Shown one piece after another: positions 61,766 to 64,000 of a DNA stretch of 64,000 bases (positions within the stretch are counted from its first letter, which is position 1; each line of letters opens with the position of its first letter). A model generated the notes under the pieces. It was not told where the DNA came from, ran no database searches, and saw only the letters and a list, made by a program, of their open reading frames with translations. Location: contig NZ_JAIULG010000014.1 in NCBI RefSeq assembly GCF_020169415.1, positions 1-64,000 of the forward strand, in the 5' to 3' direction. Origin of the DNA: Tsukamurella sp. M9C (GTDB taxonomy: Bacteria; Actinomycetota; Actinomycetes; Mycobacteriales; Mycobacteriaceae). The translations under genes and the position numbers were made by a program.

Positions 61766-63220
61766 ATGACCACCACCCCCGGTTACAAACCCGACACCCG
61801 CTTCTTCGGACATCCCTGGCCGCTGGTGAACCTGTTCGGCGTCGAGATGTGGGAGCGCTTCTCGTTCTACGGGATGCAGGCGATCCTCGCGTACTACCTG
61901 TACTACTCGGCGTCCGAGGGCGGCCTCGGCTTCGACAAGACCACCTCGCTCGGAATCGTCGGCGCCTACGGCGGATTCGTCTACCTCTCGACCATCGCGG
62001 GCGCCTGGGTCTCCGACCGCCTACTCGGCGCCGAGCGCACCCTCTTCTACTCCGCGTGCCTCGTGATGGCCGGGCACATCGCCCTCGCGGCCATCCCCGG
62101 CGCGACCGGCGTCGCGATCGGCCTGGTGCTCGTCGCCGTCGGCTCGGGCGGCGTGAAGGGCAACGCCACCAAGGTGGTCGGCGACCTCTACCCGGCGGGC
62201 GACACTCGCCGCGACGCGGGCTTCTCGCTCTTCTACATGGGCGTCAACCTGGGCGCCTTCATCGGCCCCCTGCTCACCGGCTACCTGCAGGACAACGTCG
62301 GCTTCCACTGGGGCTTCGGCCTGGCCGCGGTCGGCATGGCGCTCGGCCTCCTCCAGTACGGGCTCACCCGCAAGATGCTCCCCCGGATCAGCCAGGAAGT
62401 GCCGAACCCCGCCTCGCGCACCGACATCCAGCGCGTCGCCACAGGCGCCGTGGTCGCGATCGCGATCGTCGTGGGCCTCATCCTGACCGGCGTGATCACC
62501 GCGAAGAACCTGGTGGACGCTGTGATCATCACCGTCGCCGCGATCTCCCTCGCCTACTTCGTCTTCCTCCTCCGCAGCAACCGGGTCGACGATGCCGAAC
62601 GCAACGGCGTCAAGGCCTTCATCCCCCTCTTCCTCTCCCAGGTCGCCTTCTGGGCGCTGTTCCAGCAGATGTTCACGTTCGTCGCGGTCTACGCCGACGA
62701 GCGCCTCGACCGCACCCTCGGCGGCTGGGAGTTCCCCGCCTCCTGGATCCAGTCCGTCGATCCGGTCTACATCCTGATCTTCGCGCCCGTCTTCGCGGCG
62801 CTGTGGACGAAGCTCGGCCCGCGCCAGCCCAGCACGCCGATCAAGTTCGCCATCGGCACCATGGGCATCGGCGTCGCCTTCCTCGCCTTCCTGCTCATGC
62901 CCGCGGGCGTGAACACGGCGCCGCTGATCGGCCTGCTCGGGATCATGCTGATCTTCGCGCTCGCCGAGCTGTGCATCTCCCCCGTCGGCCTCAGTGTCTC
63001 CACCAAGCTCGCGCCGCGCGCCTTCGCAGCGCAGATGGTGGCCCTGAACTTCCTGTCCATCAGCCTCGGCACCGCCCTGGCCGGTCGCCTCGCGACGTTC
63101 TACGACCAGGACGACGAGGCGCCCTACTTCCTGATCCTGGGCGGCACCGCCATCGCCATCGGCCTGGTCGTCGTGGCCCTGACCCCGATGATCAAGCGCC
63201 TCGCCCCCGCCGTCGCCTGA
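61766..63220 (+). CDS. POT-family peptide MFS transporter
   Basis: A 484-residue transporter with about 12-14 membrane helices that imports di- and tripeptides using the proton gradient. The POT signature ExxERFxYY-like EMWERFSFYG is near the N-terminus. The GVNLGAFIGPLLTG region is typical of the family. The gene appears leaderless or nearly so: TTACAT lies 6 nt before the ATG. The name DtpT would fit, but the substrate range is unproven. Confidence 0.88.
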   Translation: MTTTPGYKPDTRFFGHPWPLVNLFGVEMWERFSFYGMQAILAYYLYYSASEGGLGFDKTTSLGIVGAYGGFVYLSTIAGAWVSDRLLGAERTLFYSACLVMAGHIALAAIPGATGVAIGLVLVAVGSGGVKGNATKVVGDLYPAGDTRRDAGFSLFYMGVNLGAFIGPLLTGYLQDNVGFHWGFGLAAVGMALGLLQYGLTRKMLPRISQEVPNPASRTDIQRVATGAVVAIAIVVGLILTGVITAKNLVDAVIITVAAISLAYFVFLLRSNRVDDAERNGVKAFIPLFLSQVAFWALFQQMFTFVAVYADERLDRTLGGWEFPASWIQSVDPVYILIFAPVFAALWTKLGPRQPSTPIKFAIGTMGIGVAFLAFLLMPAGVNTAPLIGLLGIMLIFALAELCISPVGLSVSTKLAPRAFAAQMVALNFLSISLGTALAGRLATFYDQDDEAPYFLILGGTAIAIGLVVVALTPMIKRLAPAVA

Positions 63221-63321
63221 GGGTGACCTGAGGGCACCGTCGAACCTGTCCAATCCCTTCACGCCCACGAGACTTCCGAGTAACTTCGTCACCAAGCACT
63301 GGAACGACGCGAGGAGCGGGT

Positions 63322-64000
63322 TTGCCGGCGGACGAGTACGACTACATCGTGGTGGGGGCCGGCAGCGCGGGCGCCGTCATGGCGGCGCGCCTGTCGGAGG
63401 ATCCGGGCGTCTCCGTCCTGCTCCTCGAGGCGGGTGGCGAGGCGGATGCGGACGAGATCCACATCCCGCTCGCCTTCTCGGCGCTGTTCAAGACGAAGTG
63501 GGACTGGAACTACACCACCACCCCGCAGAAGCACCTCGACGACCGGCCGACGTACTGGCCGCGGATGAAGGCGCTCGGCGGCTGCTCGTCGATGAACGCG
63601 ATGATCTACATCCGCGGCAACCGCGCGGACTTCGACGCCTGGGAATCGGAGTACGGCGCTACCGGCTGGTCGCACGACGACGTGCTCCCCTACTTCAAGA
63701 AGGCCGAGGGCAACGCCGCCCGCCGCGACGAGTTCCACGGCACCCACGGCCCCCTCAACGTCGAGGACCGGGTGTACACGCACCCGCTCGTCAACGCGTG
63801 GGTGGACAGCGCCGTCAGCTCCGGACTGAAACGGAACGACGACTTCAACGGCGCCGCCCAAGACGGCGCCGGCCTGTACCAGGTCACCTGCAAGGGAGGT
63901 CGGCGCTGGTCGACCGACAAGGCCTACATCGAACCGGCGCGCTCGCGGCCGAACCTCACGGTCGCACTGGGCGCCACCGCCCGGAGGATCGAGTTCGACG
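63322..64000 (+). CDS. GMC-family oxidoreductase (choline dehydrogenase-like), partial
   Basis: The first 226 codons are visible before the window ends. The start is TTG at 63322 with GAGGAG 5 nt upstream. It opens with YIVVGAGSAGAVMAARLSE, the FAD-binding GxGxxG motif, then the GMC signature region ALGGCSSMNAMIYIRGNRAD and WESEYGATGW. GMC enzymes oxidise alcohols such as choline or glucose; the substrate cannot be told from this part. The catalytic His near the C-terminus is outside the window. Confidence 0.85.
   Translation, partial: MPADEYDYIVVGAGSAGAVMAARLSEDPGVSVLLLEAGGEADADEIHIPLAFSALFKTKWDWNYTTTPQKHLDDRPTYWPRMKALGGCSSMNAMIYIRGNRADFDAWESEYGATGWSHDDVLPYFKKAEGNAARRDEFHGTHGPLNVEDRVYTHPLVNAWVDSAVSSGLKRNDDFNGAAQDGAGLYQVTCKGGRRWSTDKAYIEPARSRPNLTVALGATARRIEFD

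Overview
The window is high-GC actinobacterial chromosome, most likely from the order Mycobacteriales. The conserved block uvrC ... rapZ-yvcK-whiA-gap-pgk-tpiA-secG-ppc, a PASTA-less Ser/Thr kinase, leaderless TANNNT-type promoters and frequent GTG starts all fit. Tsukamurella or a close relative is my best guess, but that is inference from gene content, not a database match.

Layout. 1-4.8 kb: the edge of a probable YbaB-type protein, a PAS-GGDEF protein, an LCAD-like acyl-CoA dehydrogenase, a membrane Ser/Thr kinase and a limonene-epoxide-hydrolase-like enzyme. 4.9-14.1 kb: ppc, secG, tpiA-pgk-gap (lower glycolysis), then whiA, yvcK and rapZ, all on the minus strand. 14.2-24.2 kb: genes lying between rapZ and uvrC, which are usually adjacent in relatives: an M15 peptidase, a lipoprotein gamma-glutamyltransferase, a hypothetical, an iron-type ABC importer behind an IdeR-like box, and an ion-transporter-like permease overlapping uvrC. 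24.2-29.4 kb: a small secreted protein, a protein with three Ros/MucR-type zinc fingers, an acyl-CoA ligase, a hypothetical, and a Tat lipoprotein intradiol dioxygenase.

29.4-59.6 kb is a defence island. Its left edge carries scars: a frameshifted copy of the dioxygenase 3' end and another coding fragment. Next comes a two-gene minus-strand operon of dynamin-like GTPases with three G domains in total (two in the 1275-residue protein, one in the 527-residue protein), resembling the Eleos/LeoBC-LeoA arrangement. Divergent from it is a complete BREX type 2 (Pgl) operon: pglW, pglX, an inserted gene with a C-terminal HEPN-like RNRIVH motif, pglY, pglZ, brxD, brxHI. Most of its genes overlap by 4 nt. 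Convergent with it is a two-gene unit: a PD-(D/E)XK-like plus DUF2075 ATPase, and an EVE-HNH nuclease of the modification-dependent type. A DUF4352 protein and a zeta-type toxin/RHH antitoxin pair follow.

59.7-64 kb: a membrane/coiled-coil hypothetical, an ankyrin protein, a POT-family peptide transporter and the start of a GMC oxidoreductase running off the window. The island therefore appears to combine a methylation-linked BREX barrier, a nuclease likely aimed at modified foreign DNA, a membrane-remodelling GTPase system, a possible RNase effector and a toxin-antitoxin module. No tRNA, rRNA, insertion sequence or CRISPR array was seen.
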